Positions 21,266 to 34,062 of a DNA stretch of 64,000 bases are shown one piece after another; positions within the stretch are counted from its first letter, which is position 1, and each line of letters begins with the position of its first letter. A model generated the notes under the pieces. The model searched no databases, had not been told where the DNA came from, and worked only from the letters and a program-made list of their open reading frames with translations. The stretch is from Micractinium sp. NFX-FRZ (Eukaryota > Chlorophyta > Trebouxiophyceae > Chlorellales > Chlorellaceae): the NCBI GenBank assembly GCA_029339195.1, contig JAPTJF010000105.1, positions 1 to 64,000 of the forward strand, read 5' to 3'. The translations under genes and the position numbers were made by a program.

Positions 21266-24200
21266 GGATGCTCACCAGGTGTAGAAGACGAGCATCTGGA
21301 TGGACTGGGAGAAGGCGAGGCCGACGTTGGACGAGCCCAGGTCCCTCCAGCCGCTGATGCCGAAGCAGGCGACGGAGAGGACCATGGCGGCGCCGAAGAA
21401 GTCGCAGATGAAGGCGAGCCACAGGTTGAGGCACTCGGCGCCAAACAGGGCGCGGTGGGCGGCGTCCACGTGCTCCGAGGTGACGCGGGTGAAGTAGGCC
21501 TGCTTGTCGAATGCCTGGATCACGCCCAGGCCGTCGAGCGCCTCGGCAACCAGGGTGACCAGGTCGCCGGCAGTGCCCATGCGAAGCTTCTTGAGGTGGG
21601 TGGCGGCGGGGAGGTAGATGGCGAGCATGATGCCGGAGACCACGAAGAGGCCGCCGGCGAGGGCGGAGAAGAGGGGGATGGTGACGGAGACGGTGATGGT
21701 GGTGGCGCACAGGATGAGGCCGTAGATGCCTGCGGTTGAGAGAAGAGGGAGGGAGAGGGAGAGGAGGGGGCACGGGGCAGCAGAGGGGTTAGCAAGCAAT
21801 GGGATGGGTGGTGGCGGGCGGGGGAGGGGCAATGGGTGCCGAGCCGCAGAGCAGATGCAGCGCAGCAGCCAGCCAGTCGCAGCAGGCTCCCCCTGGCAGC
21901 GCAGTGCCCACCTGCGTAGTACAGGGCGTCGGGCAGCGCCTCGTCCAGGGTGTCCTGGTCCTTGGTGAAGGAGACGAGCAGGTCGCCCACGGGGGTCTGC
22001 GGGGCAGAGGCGGGTGGGGCAGGGTGGGGCGAGGTGAGTGCAGGGCAGGCGGGTGGGGGTGGAGCAGGGCGGGGTGCAACTGAGGTGTGCAGGCTGCTGT
22101 GGCCAGTGCACGAGCGGGCCGCACGCACGGTGAGGAAGAAGCCGAGGGGTGCGTAGAGCATGCGGTGGACCGACTTCTCGTGCATGCGCTGCGAGGCGCG
22201 CAGGGCCCAGGTGTAGAGGAAGGAGCCGCGGAAGACCATGAGGGTGAGGAAGCACAGGAGGCCCAGGATGCCTGCGGGAGGGCGGGGGGAGGGGAGCGGG
22301 CACCAAAGGGGAGGGCGGGGTCTGGTGAGCATCGCCTGGCAAGTGGCAGGAGAGAACTCGACAACAGCCATCTGGCTGTGGAGCACCAGAGAGGCGGGCT
22401 CCAGGCAGGCAAGCGCAGGTCCCAGAGACAGTGGTGCTCTGTGTGGTGCTGCAGGCAGTGCAGGCAGGCAGGCAGGCAGGCAGGCACTCACCGTAGTAGC
22501 GAACGTAGAAGATGGGTCCGCAGGGTTCGTTGTCGGGGCCGCACTTGTCGCCGTACTTGTTGTAGGTGTCGCGGGTCCACCAGCGGATGAAGTAATCAGC
22601 CAGCTGCGGGGAGGGGCAGGGTGGGGAGGGAGGGAAGGGGTGAGGCGAGTGTCTGGGTGCGGAGCAGAAGGGAGCGGGATGGATGCGTGGCACAAGCAAG
22701 GGCTGTGTTGAGCAGCAGCTGCGCAGCACGGTGCAAGTGCCTTTGTGTGTTGAGGGAGCGTCCCTGCTGGCCAGCCAACCCGGCCACCCACCCACCTGGC
22801 GGGAGGCCTGGGCGGAGAGGAAGAAGAAGAGGGAGCAGAAGAAGATGATCCAGCCGGCGTCGCAGCAGAACTCCCACATGGCGCCGGTGAGGGTCAGGGA
22901 GGCGGAGCGCTGCTTGGTCTTGTTCTCCTCCTTCTGCAGAGGAGCAAGGGCGGGCAGGCAGGGGGCAAGGCGAGGGGAAGGGAGGGGGTCAGGCACGGGG
23001 GCAGCAGGCAGAGAGGGCATCAAGTGAAAGAAAACAAACCCGCCGCTCTCGCTCTGAGCTGCGCGCCCTGCCGCGGTTCTGCCGCCCACGGCCGCAACAA
23101 ACCCTGCCGCCCTCCACCCCTGTGCCCCCTCGTGTGCCCCACCCGTCCTCACCTTCTCCTCCTGCTTGGCGGCCTTCTTGGCGGGCTTGCCCTCCTTGGG
23201 CTGCTCGGCGTTGCCGGCGGCGGCCAGCAGGTGGGAGGTGGGGAGGTAGCGGGAGAGGAGCTCTGCGGCCTCGTTGTTCCAGGGGCCAAAGTACATGCAG
23301 TTGCCGTCGTCCATGATGCACACCTTGTCGCACTGGGGCAGGAACTCGACCTGTGGGAGGGTGCGAGGTAAGAGGGGAGGGGACGGGGGCCAAGGGTGAG
23401 TGAGGATCGGCGTGAGGATGGGATGGGAGGGGGCCACGTTGGCAGGCAGGCAGACAGGCAGGCAGGCCTTGCTGCACGACTGTGATGAACCACAGGGGGC
23501 AGGCAGGTGTGGCTGTTCCAAGCACGCACCTGGTGGGTGACGAGCACGGTGGCCTTGTCGCGGAAGATGCCGCGCACGCAGTGCTGGAAGATGTGCTGGG
23601 CGGTGTGGTGGTCCACGGCAGAGAGAGCGTTGTCCTGCCGTGCGTGGGTGGGTGAGTAGTGGGGGTGGAGGGAGGGCGCGGAGGGTGAGCATGGGGCAGA
23701 CTCACATGGCAGGCAGGCAGGCAGGCAGGCAGGCAGCCACCGCTTGCACGCCAGCGCCAGCAGGAGCACTCACCAGGAGCACGAGGTCACCGTCGAAGTA
23801 GGCGGCGCGTGCCAGGTTGAGGCGCTGGCGCTGGCCGCCCGACAGGTTGATGCCGCGCAGGCCGGCCTTGGACTGGTCGCCGTCGGCCAGGATCTGGAGG
23901 TCCAGCTCCAGGGCGCAGGCGTGCAGGACGTTCTCGTAGCGGGCCTGGTCGAAGGGCTGGCCGAAGATGATGTTGTCCTTGAGGGACAGGTTCTGGCACC
24001 TGCGGGGAGGGGGAAGTTGAGGAGGCAGGGGGTGGAAGTTGAGGAGGCAGGGGCCGTGCGGCAGGGGATGGCTTGGGCTTGGCAGGATGGTGGTGGCGGG
24101 AAACTGGGGGCCCCAGGTGCTGCTGCCACATGAGCTGGCGGCCCGGCTTGGCCTGGCCAGCACAGCAGTGCACAGCAGGCGGCGGGGCAAGGAGCTGCAA

Positions 24201-27200
24201 GTAGGCAGGCAGGCAGATTCATTGTGCTGTGCTCACCAGGCGACCTGGGGCACGTAGGAGATCTTGCCGCCAGAGTGGCAGGTGCCCTCCTGGAGGTCCA
24301 TGTTACCCAGCAGGGCCTGCAGGGGGGGAGGCAGGGGGAGGGAGGGGAGCAGAGGCATGGTGCGTGGTTACCGACAAGTGGGGGACGCATTCTGCCGGCA
24401 AGGTGCTGCCGCCGTGCCTGCTGCCGCATCGTCACAGCGAAACAGAGCCTGGCGAGAGCAGGGTGGGGGGCGGGGCTGGCAGCAACCGCGTCTCTATGCA
24501 GCGCCCAACACGAGCGACCGGCTTACGTTGAGGAGGGAGGACTTGCCGGCGCCGACACGGCCCACGACGGCCACCAGCTCGCCGGGGCGGACAGAGAACT
24601 CGGGGACGCGCAGCTGGAAGCCAGAGTTGTCCAGGGCGTGGGTCAGCACGGCCTGCAGGCAGGCAGCAGTGGGCCAGGCACACGGTGGGACGTCAGGTGG
24701 GGCGGGGCGGGGCGGGGCGGAGGGGGCGCAGCAGCGCAGGGCGGGGCGGGGCGTTGGGCGGTCAGAGCGGCAGCATCACAGCACAGCACAGCGCAGCACA
24801 GCACGACGCAGCGCAGCATGGCACAGCACGCAGCGCACCTTGTTGAGCTCGCCGCCGGGGGCGCCCTCGGTGTCCTGCTTGGGTGCGGCGGGCTCGGAGA
24901 GGAACTTCTCGAGGTTGGTGGAGGCGTTGAGGGCCTCGGACACGCAGCGCAGCGCCTTGGGCAGCACCACCAGGGGGAAGCGGAGGACGTTGAACAGGGA
25001 GAGCATGGTGAAGGCGGTCTGCGGGGGCGGGGGCGAGAGGGTGGGGGAGGACACGGGGAGGGGAGGGGGGGCGGGGGGCAGGGGGAGTGTCGAGGGGAGG
25101 GTGAGGTTAGGCGAGGCAGTCCCGCCACAAGCAGCATCTCACTGTGGCACCCACGCCAGCCTGCTTGGCCCGTGCCACGTCAGCGCCACCGCCCCTGCCA
25201 CGTCACCCCTGCGGCCACGTCACCCCGGCAGCATCACCTGGGGCTTGATGAACACCGTCTCCTGGCCGTCGTAGTGGGACAGCTCATAAGGGACGAGGAC
25301 GGCAAAGAGCACCATCGGGGGCACGCCAAACACCATGGTCACGTTGATGGTCTTGATCACAGCGTTCCAGAACATCATCTTGCGCTCCTTGGCGCGCACG
25401 TCAGCCACCTGGGGTGGGGGAGATGGGGGGGCAGGGGAGACGGTTGGGCGCGGGGGCAGGGGGGTGGAGGGCAGGGGTCTAAGGAAAGACGGCAGTTTTG
25501 GGCAACAAGCAGCACTTGAGAGTAGCAAGCCGGCTGCAACCCTTGCCTCTGCTGCCCCCTCCCGAGCCCACACTCCCGAGCCCACACCGGCTGCCGGCAC
25601 ACAGGCGGAGCGTCGCTGCCAGGAGGAGGAGGGAACTCACGTGCTGCTCGAAGAAGCGCTCCCAGGCGTAGTACTTGACAAGCTTCATGGCGGGCAGGAT
25701 CTCCTGGATGATGGAGTAGCGCTCGTTGGTGTTGGGCTGGTTCTTGACCTTGTTCCGGATGATCTTCAGGCCAAAGTAGTACTGCAGGGGCAGGGCGGGG
25801 CGGCACGGGAGGGCGGGGGAGGGGTGGGTGGCGGGCGGGCGCAGCAGCAGCAGGGGCGTGCCTGCGGCGGGGCCACATGCGCAGGACAGTGCACACACAC
25901 GCACAAGAGAGCTGCCGTTCCCCAACTGGTGTGCAGGCAGGGGCGGTGCAAGTGCAGGTGCAAGTGCGCAGCGCAGCGTGTTACCTGGGCGGGGACGACG
26001 GCGCAGACGATGCCCACGCCGGGGAGTGCGTAGATGCCCACCAGGGTGGCCAGCAGGGCAAGGATGGCGGCAGCCTCGATGGGGGCGCCCCTGCAGGCTC
26101 AAAGAGGGGGGGGCGCGGGCAGGGGCAACTTAGTGGGCAAGGAAGGGCGGAAGGAGCGGGCTGGAGGGGTGGCAGGCGAGCAGGGCAGGGCGGGCCAGGC
26201 GCGCCTTTGCTGTACAGGCCAATAAAGCAGGCAGGCAGGCAGGCCGTGTGGCTGTTGTGAGGCTCACCAGAGGTAGTGGATCTCCTGGATGCCCTCAAAG
26301 ATCTTGTTGATGTCGTTGGCAACAAAGCCCACGGCCTGCAGGGGGGGCGGCCAGCGGAACGCGGGTGGTCAGAAACCAGCGGGCAGGCTGCCTGGCCAGC
26401 CGGCCAGCGCACGCGAGCAGGCCTTTTCGCAGCAAGCAGGCGGGCGGGCAGGGGCTGCAGAGGCAGGCAGGCGGGCGGGCAGGTATGCGCCCACCTCGGC
26501 GGCGGTGTCCTTTGTGAGGTGGGCCATGCCGTAGCACTTGCGGGAGATCATGGTGATGAGGGCGGCGCGGGCCCGGATGCCCACGGACAGGCAGCCATAG
26601 CCCATGCGCTGCAGGGCAATACCTGCGAGCGGGGGAAGGGAGGGCACGGAGGGGGGCGGTGAGGGCAGGGAAGAGATGCGGCATGGGCAGCGCCGGGGGT
26701 TGATGCGCGCAGGGCGCTAAGCGGGCTGTACTGCCTTGCTCCTGCCCGCAGCCTCTTGCCGCTGTGCTTGCCGCTGGCGAGCTGCCAGCTGGCTGGCCTG
26801 CTGTGCGTGCTGGGCTCACCCAGCAGCCAAGCGTCGAGGAAGAAGAAGCCGGAGAGCACCCAGCCCTTCCACTCGGTGTCGTAGGGGGAGTTGTCCTTGC
26901 CCTCCAGCGTGCGGATGCACAGCAGGATGGAGCGGGTGAAGAAGTAGGCTGCACCAGGGGGGAGAGCGGGCGGGCAGAGGCGGGGGAGGCAGGTGGGGTG
27001 AGGGAGGGTGGGGAGCGGGGCGGCTGCAGCGCAGAGGTGCGGGGGCAGGAGCAGGGAAGCGGCGGGAGGCGGGAGGGCACGGCGGGCGCTGCGTTGGAAG
27101 GGTCACGCTGCTGCCGAGCGTGTATACGCTGGCAGCCCACTGGCGCCCGCACCTCCGAGGATGACAAAGATGGACCACATGAGTTTGAAGATGCCGGCAA

Positions 27201-27985
27201 TCATGAGGTCCTTGCCGTAGGTCTTGAGCAGCACCTGGAGTGGGGCGGGCGGCAGGCAAGGTTGGCGGGGTGAGGCTGAGGCATGCAGGCGGTGCCCGCG
27301 GGTTGGAGGGGTTGCCTGCCAGGCCCGTGCCCCATGCTGCCAACCCAACCCCTCCAACGCGCACCCCTGCGCGGCACGGCGCACGTGTGCAGCCCCTGGC
27401 CGGCAGCGGGCCGCGCAGCAGCAGCTGGGGGCACAGGAGCGCGCTGTAGCCAAAGGCGAGACGTGCGTGCGATTGTAGGGTTTTGCAGTGGCTGCACGTC
27501 ACACCCCGCCGCCGCCCCCACCCTTGTGCTCAGCACCCACCTTGAGCAGCTTGGGCTGCTTGCCCCCCTTGCCGGCGGCCTGCACAGCAGTCTCCCAGTT
27601 GGTGCGCAGCTGCTCGTAGGCAGGCTCAGCCTGCTGAGCCTCAGGCAGCGGAAGGTCATCCACCGTCAGCGTGCCCTTGCGGGCGGCGGGCACCACCCTG
27701 CGGGGGATCAGCAGGAGGCAAGCACTGGGTCAGTTGGGGCGGGAAGGAGGCCAAATTGGGCCGAGCAGGCTGCGGAGGAGGCTGCAGGGGTGCGAGCAGG
27801 CACGGGGCGCCTCCCACCCCGTCCCACAGCGCCTCTTGGGACGGGCCTGTGTTGGTGTCTTGCTGGAGCGCTTGCAGCCCGCGCATTGCGTGTTATAGAT
27901 CGCACCTGTACATCCATGAGAAGGAGAGCTTGTCGAAGAAGCCCCACTTGGTGGGGTCCTGGCCCTTGAGCCGGGAGGCGACCAT
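19048..27985 (-). CDS. ABCC (MRP) family ABC transporter
   Basis: About 25 exons give roughly 1,360 aa. The order is N-terminus (FFDKLSFSWMYR), first membrane domain (FTRSILLCIRTLEGK, ISRKCYGMAHLTKD, LVKYYAWERFFEQH), NBD1 (Walker A GRVGAGKSS, signature LSGGQRQR), linker rich in Lys/Glu, second membrane domain (LADYFIRWW, FLYTWALRAS, GVIQAFDK) and NBD2 (Walker A GRTGSGKST, Q-loop VIPQEPVVFSG, signature WSLGQQQ, LCLDEATA, H-loop IAHR). There is no TMD0, as in short MRPs. The residue after the NBD1 Walker B Asp is Asn (LVLLDNALSAVD) where the family has Asp; NBD2 keeps its Glu. The family exports glutathione or glucuronide conjugates, mostly at vacuolar or plasma membranes; the substrate here is unknown. 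Start is the ATG at 27985 just before the conserved N-terminal block. Confidence 0.92.
21149..21264. repeat. Two (AATC)n blocks flanking an exon-end copy
   Basis: AATC repeats at 21149-21184 and 21214-21264 lie in an intron of the ABCC gene. Between them, 21199-21215 repeats the exon boundary found at about 21274-21290 (minus strand gtcttctacacctg followed by gtgag). Confidence 0.85.
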
Positions 27986-29152
27986 CGTGCCGGAGTGCTA
28001 CTACCTGTGCGTGCGTGTGCGGCCTAAGGTGCAGGAACACCTGGCCAAACTCCCTGAAGAGGGAGGGGCAGTGATGGGAGAAATGGAGTACTCAGTCGGA
28101 GGAGCGAGCCCCCTTTGTAGGTCGCAGATGGCCACGTCAGCCCTCTACAATTTCGCTTGGCCGGTAGGGGTGGTAGGGTCTCGCACGGCCTCCTGGCGCT
28201 TGCAAACCCCCCTAAGTGCAATAGTATGGCATTTGAAAGCTTGCGCTGCTGCGATAGCGCCTGTGAGTGCGTGTTCCGTTGAATCTTGCGCCCCAATCTC
28301 AGTACCCTCCCCCTACCATGCCCCTCCCACATGGGAGTATCTTCATCTGAGAATTTGCCCGGAGATGAGCCTCTCCCACTCCTCTCCTACACCCCTCCCA
28401 CCTCCAACGAGTAGCTTTGCAGCCGGCTTACAGAAGGTGAGACGTCAATGCCCTGCAAATCCGCTGCCCTGGACGTGCCAGCCAGCGGGGAGAGCGGGGG
28501 CAGAGGAGGCGGTAGTAGGGGCGGGGGCAGCGCCAGAATCGGCAGAGGAACCCACAGCACAAGGTGGAACGGCAATGAATGCGTGGCCTGCAGCTGGCTT
28601 GGTAACCGCGGGGCCGGGTGCGCAGGGCAGGGGTGCGCGCAGGGCGCGGCCGGGCGGGTGCGTCTGTGGGATACCAATAGCCACAGGTGAGGGTGGGAGG
28701 CGTGCGTGGGTGTGGGTGAAGCTGTGTGGGTGAGCATCGGCAGGGCAGGCCCAGGTAGGCGCCCCGCTTGCCTCTTGTACAGGGTAGGGACCCCAAGACA
28801 GGGGATGGGCGGCCGGCACACAACGTGGGAGGGAACGTGGGGGGTGGCGGCCCCGGGGGAGCGCGCAGCTGCCGGGCCCGGGCGGCCGGCGTGCGCCGGC
28901 TGCCACCTGGGCGAGAGTCAAGCGGGTGGGTGGGTGAGTGACAACAGTGCAACAACATGATGTGGAGCAGAAGGTCAAGTGCTCATGAAATGATATGCTA
29001 CAGGCAGGATCGGGAGTTGCTACAACGTCCGCACGCCGGGCCCGCCGGTGCCCGCCGGTGCACGGCGGCATGGTAGGCGCCGCGGCAGGCGCCAGCCCCG
29101 CCTGGCAGCCACTTTCCACCTGGTGCAAGGCTGCTCTCCGGTGCACGGCACG
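27986..29152. other. ABCC promoter region and 3' UTR of the upstream gene
   Basis: Both neighbours are on the minus strand: the ABCC start is at 27985 and the stop of the plastid-type membrane protein at 29153. I see no supported gene. Open frames are low-complexity and lack family resemblance. Confidence 0.4.
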
Positions 29153-31701
29153 TCAGAAGCCCTTGGGCGGGCCGGTGAGGCCCAACGCTTTGACCGCCAG
29201 AGACAGGTGCAGGGGCTCGCTGTTGCCCAGCGCCGCCGGCGTCAGGCCGGGCCACAGCTCCCGCATGCGGCACAGCCCCACTTGGAGGGACTGCACAGGT
29301 TCAAATAGTATGAGGGGGTCCTCCTGCTGGCCAGAGGGGGTGGGGCAAGCGGCGGGCGCGGGGCAGGCACTTCAGGGTCAGAGGCAGAAGCACGCGCCAC
29401 ATGCTGATGCTCCAGGCGCCGCTGCACCTGGCATGCCCACCTCTCGTGTGCTGCCCCACCCCTTGAGCGCATGCCTGGCGGTGGCATTGCGGGCGCGCCT
29501 GCCCGCCCTCCTGCCAGCTCAGCACCCGCTGCCCACCTGGAACATGACGTCCAGCTCAGCGCCCGCCAGCTCGGCACGCAGCAGGCAGCTGGCGTCTGCC
29601 AGCTGGCGCTGCGTGGGCGCCCAGGCGCCCTCCAGGAAGTGACCTGGCGCCAGCTCAACCATGCGTGCCACGTCAGACCCGGGGAACAGCTCCTGCCCAG
29701 GATGTGCAAACAACATGTCAGGAAGAGAGGGAGGCAGGAGGTAAGGCTAGGGGGGAAGGGCAGTGGCCTGGCGCCAGCTCAGCAATGTGTGCCACGTCAT
29801 ACCGGCAGCCCTCCTGCCCAAAGGTATGCAAAGCTGTCAGGGCGGGAGCAAGGGGTAGCGTGGGGAGCTCCGTGAAACAAGGTGGCGTGAGTAGCTGTCG
29901 TCATGGCCTCGCCAAGCAGGCAGGCCGGAGGGTAAGCTGGCCACTTTGTGCACACCGCCGCCACACACAAACAGACCAGCGGTGGGCGCTGGTGCCGCTC
30001 TGTGTGTGCACACCACGGCAGGTGGCGCAGGTCGACACGCAGGCATGCAGAGCCCTCCCCTCTCCCCCACCCTGCCCGCTTGCCCTGCCCACCTTCATGC
30101 CCACCAGCCGCTCAATCAAGTCGCCCCGCTCCATCTCCAGCATGCGGGGGCACCTGCAGCAAGTGGTTTAACGATTGACTCAACAATTGATGCAGCAATT
30201 GGTTCAATTGAGTTGATGTGACAGTTGGTCAACTCAACCCGTAAACCAGCAGCTCAATCAGACCGCCCCGCTCCGTCTCCAGCACAGAAGGAGGCCCGCA
30301 GAGGTAATTATCCGTGAAGGTTTTGTCTCAAGCATGCTTGCGGCACGTGCAGGCACACCAGCTGCCCAGCCCATAACATCCAACGCCGAGTGCTGTAAGC
30401 GCGCTGCACGCAGCTGAGCCAGGCAGGAAGCGCCGCCCCATTTCTCCACCAAACGGGCCAGGCAGCTGGCGGCACGTTGGTGCTTGAGGCACAGGCTTTT
30501 GACAGCGGAGCCATGTTGCCGTGCACAGGGCACCGCAGGCATGCTGAGGCCCCTGTTCCCCAACCACCCTCTCAGGCAGGACTGCATGCACCGCTGATCA
30601 GTCAGCTGTTCCCCAGCCACCCTCTCAGGCCGGACGGCATGCACAGCTGATCAGCCTGCCAGCCAAGCCAGCCGAAGAGCCAGCCGGTGAATCACCTGCG
30701 TATGAGGCGGACCGTGGAGGCCCGGCTGCCCAGCAGGAGTGCCTGCAGCTGCTGCACCGCCGCCGGGTCGAGCTGCGGGGCGGGGGTGGTGGCAGACGGG
30801 AGGGGCTTGGGGGCCACCTGGGGTGCTGCGCCAGAGACGGCGGCGGCGGCACGTGCAAGGGCTGCCGCAAATGCATACTGCTGTAGGACAAGGTGCGCTG
30901 CCAGGACACCTCCAAATGCCACATGAAACAACAATAAAAAGAGCAGGCCTGCCCAGCCTGCTCTATGTAGCAAGCCCCAACACACATGCGGCCTCACATC
31001 TGAGTCATCGAAATCCAAGCTACTGCTGCTGCTGTCGCTGCTGCTGCTGCGCGTCGGCGCGCCCCGCACCAGCCATTTGTATGCAGCCTGACAGAGCAGG
31101 GGGGCGGCAGGGGTGGGCAGGAGGCAGCAGGTTTTGGGTGGGTAGGCGGGTGGATCCTGAGAGGAGACACCAGGCGGGAGTGTGCAGCCAGGCAGCAAAG
31201 GCCGCCGCTCGGGGCGAGGCGCGCAAGCAGCGGGCTGGCGGGCAGCAATTGATCCAATGCTCGGCACTGCCACACTGCGCCTGGCCACACCGACAAGGGC
31301 GGGGGCCTCACCTGCAGCGGTGACGCCGTGCTGCTGGCTGAGTTGGCGGCGGCGCCCAGCCAATTGATGAAGCCAGACACCCAGCCACCGCTGCCGCTGC
31401 TGCCCTCCCCCCGCTCCAGAGCCTCCCTCAAGTCGTCCATGCTGCGGTATGAGGCGGGGTCTCGCTGCCGGCGCTGCGAAGCGCGGCAGGTGACCAGGCA
31501 GCGGCGGCAGAGCGGCGGCGGTGGAGGGCGCCGTCCCGCCCGGCGCTGCGCGCCCAAGCTGTCGGGCACTGTGGCTGGGGCGGGTGGAGCGGCTGTCGCC
31601 CAGGCACCATGTGAAAGGTTTTTAACCAGCGGCTGCAGCTGCCTGCCGAAGCGTGCTGGCGGACAGCCCGTGCTGCACTGCGCTGCGCACGTCGCTTGCA
31701 T
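29153..31701 (-). CDS. Plastid-type membrane-anchored protein with helical C-terminus
   Basis: Five exons on the minus strand: 31701-31312, 31087-30696, 30153-30093, 29692-29537, 29323-29153; 389 aa with all phases consistent. Residues 1-60 resemble a chloroplast transit peptide (MQATCAAQCSTGCPPARFGR). A Ser/Asp-rich patch (SSSSDSSSSSLDFDDSD) precedes a probable membrane helix (WAGLLFLLLFHVAFGGVLAA). The C-terminal about 130 residues have two related helical units, RLVGMKELFPGSDVARMVEL and LCRMRELWPGLTPAALGNSE, loosely reminiscent of mTERF-type repeats but without a full mTERF array. Function unknown. An upstream in-frame ATG at 31779 is an alternative start. If the nearer acceptor before SLQVGL is used, the last exon loses eleven codons; EDPLILFEPVQ reads as genuine coding, so I kept it. 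Confidence 0.65.
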
Positions 31702-31887
31702 AGGGTCACAAATGTATGGCCGGTGTGATCCAACGGGCTCAGGGCAGTGGCAGAGCCCGATCATTGAGGGGATTTTCATTGCCACGTGGCAAGGAGGCTT
31801 GGAAGTCTTGGGAAGCCCGTGGTATTCATGAACACAGTACCCAGTTGTGGCAGAGAAGCTGCAGCACGCTAGACGGCTGTGGACATC
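31702..31887. promoter_or_regulatory. 186-bp divergent promoter
   Basis: The start codons of two plastid-type proteins face away from each other across only 186 bases, so their promoters and 5' UTRs must overlap. This suggests co-regulation, which is inference. No TATA box is evident. Confidence 0.4.
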
Positions 31888-34062
31888 ATGGCCGCCGCAT
31901 GTCGGAGCCTCCTGCCGCTGCCAGCAGCGCCCCTGTCGTTGCTGAACCGGCCGGCATGCGCTCCCATGTCGCTAACAGCAGCTCCACAATGTGGCGGTCG
32001 CCGAACCAGCCGTGCCGTGCAGGCCGCTGCTAAGCGCGGCGGCAGCAGTGGCGGCAGGGGCGGCGGCGGGCAGCGCGGGAAGAGCAAGAAGCAGGCACAG
32101 CTCGAGTGAGTTGGCTGGGCTTAGACGTTGTATTTTGAAGATGGCAGTCTTTTAAGGAGCAACATAACTTTTGCCAGGAAGCAGCCCTGCACCCCCCCTG
32201 CCGCCTGCTGCCGCCCGCCGATGCTGGCTTGAATGCTCCCCAAATGCTGGCCGCCCGCTCCCTGCGCTCCTGCTCCCGCCCCTGCTTGCTGCTGCTGCTG
32301 CACACGCTCTCCACAATCAGGTAATTCGGCCGGCCGACACTCATCTAGAGACAGCACACTTGTGATGACACACACACTTCTGCTGTGCCACCCACCGGAG
32401 AGCCGAGTAGCTGAGCACGCCATGTCACACCCCTGCTGAGCCCTGCCCTCCCTCCCTCCTTTCTCTTTGCTGTGATGCCTGCAGTGAGGTGGCCCTGTTT
32501 GAGCAGCTGATGGAGGACTGGGATGACGCTTTTGCCGCCGACTGCGACGACACAGAGAAGGCGGTGGTGGTGGCGCGCCTGGCAGAGGAGGGGCACCGCC
32601 AGCACGGCCGCGGTGGGTGGGGGGCGGGCGGGGCCGGAGCGCGGGTGGGCGGGAGAGTGTGTGTTTGCCTTTGCGGCTGGCTGTGGCGAAGCAGAGAAGG
32701 CAGCATGGGTGCGGCGGGTGGTAGGGCAGCTTGAGTAGGTGGGTGGGTCGGGTCAGCGTCGACCAAGAGGAGGAGGCTGGCTGCTGTGGTTATGGCGGCC
32801 CACCTGCCGGGCCAGGGGCAGGGGCGCCCAGGGTGCCTGCCGCGAGTGGTGGTTACGTGGTTGGAGGGCTGGTTGCGGGGGGCTGCTGCAGGGCAAGCCA
32901 AGGGCCGGGGCAGCTGCGTTGCTGGTGCTTGGCCTCAGCTTGGATTTCTGCAGCTGAGCTGAAGAGGCACACCACACATAGCGTGCTGCTGCCCGGTAAA
33001 CCAGGCCCCTGCCACCGCCTGCCTCTGCAACCCCGCATCCATCCCACACCCATGGTACCCTGCCCCTGCGCCCTGCTGCACCGTGTCCTGTGCAGGCTTT
33101 GTGTTTGTGCGCAGCGAGCTGGAGAGGCAGAGCCGCAAGGCCAGCAAGTACGGTGCCGCCAGCGCAGGCACCGGCCCCAAGGGCTTTGGCGCGACGGCGC
33201 AGCGGCCAGCTGACCCAGGTGGGTGGGGGCACGCCGTGGCGCAGCATAGCACAGCAGGCAGCGTCGTCCAGCTGGGCTTGCACGTGTGGCAGGTCCCCTG
33301 GGGTTGGGGTTGCTGTTATGTACCGCGTGTAAGGCGCACGCCAGTGGGTTCGTGCCCTGCGTGAAGGCACCTGCTGTGCCTGGGCAGCGTGACCAGGTCG
33401 TGTCACCCGCCTGCCCACCCGCTGTGCTGCCTCGTGCTGCCGGCCCCCCTGCAGGCACGCCGCTGACCACCAACCCGCAGCTCCTCCTGCTGAGCTGGAC
33501 AGCCACGTTCATCCCGGGCAGCCTCCTGGACAGCCTGGGGGGCGTGTTCACAGCAGCAGCAGAGGGGGGCAGCGCAGCGCTGCTGCCAGACAGCGGCACC
33601 CTGCTGGCTGGCAGCAGCGGCAGCGGCAGCGGGGCGGGCGGCGGGGCGGCTGCTGTTGAGGAGCTGCAGCGCGTGATGCGGGGGCAGGACACCTCGCAGC
33701 TGCGTGCCTTGGTGGGCCTGCCGCCCCTGGCAGCCGCCTCGCCCAGCAGCAGCTTCAGCGGCAGCGGCGGCGGCGACGCACAGGCTGCACCCGCGGCGGC
33801 GGCCGCGGCAGGGGCGGTGGAGGCTGATGCAGCAGCAGCAGCAGCGGCGGCGGCGGAGGGGGAGGGGGAAGACGATGGGGGCATGATGGGTGTGCGGCGG
33901 TACGAGCCGGAGGCTGGGGAGCTTGTAGTGCTGCTGTCCTCCCGCGTGGATGGCAAGCCGGTGCTGGGTGCTGAGCTGCTGGTGGTGGCGCAGCAGGAGG
34001 ATGGCAGCACCGTGCTGCAGCTGCCAGATGGCTGGGAGGAGGCGCTGGCAGCGATGGCCTGA
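31888..34062 (+). CDS. Plastid-type protein of unknown function
   Basis: Four exons, 31888-32105, 32485-32612, 33096-33218 and 33455-34062, join in phase to 358 aa. The N-terminus (MAAACRSLLPLPAAPLSLLN) followed by a Gly/Arg/Lys-rich stretch (RGGSSGGRGGGGQRGKSKK) fits a transit peptide with a basic linker. An acidic helical block follows (FEQLMEDWDDAFAADCDD, EKAVVVARLAEEGH), then FVFVRSELERQSRKASKY, a hydrophobic stretch with LTTNPQLLLLSWTATFIPGS, poly-Ala and Gly/Ser linkers, and a conserved-looking C-terminus MGVRRYEPEAGELVVLLSS. I know no family with this arrangement. It is divergently paired with the plastid-type membrane protein across 186 bp. The last exon is rich in GCG/GCA repeats encoding Ala runs. 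Confidence 0.65.
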
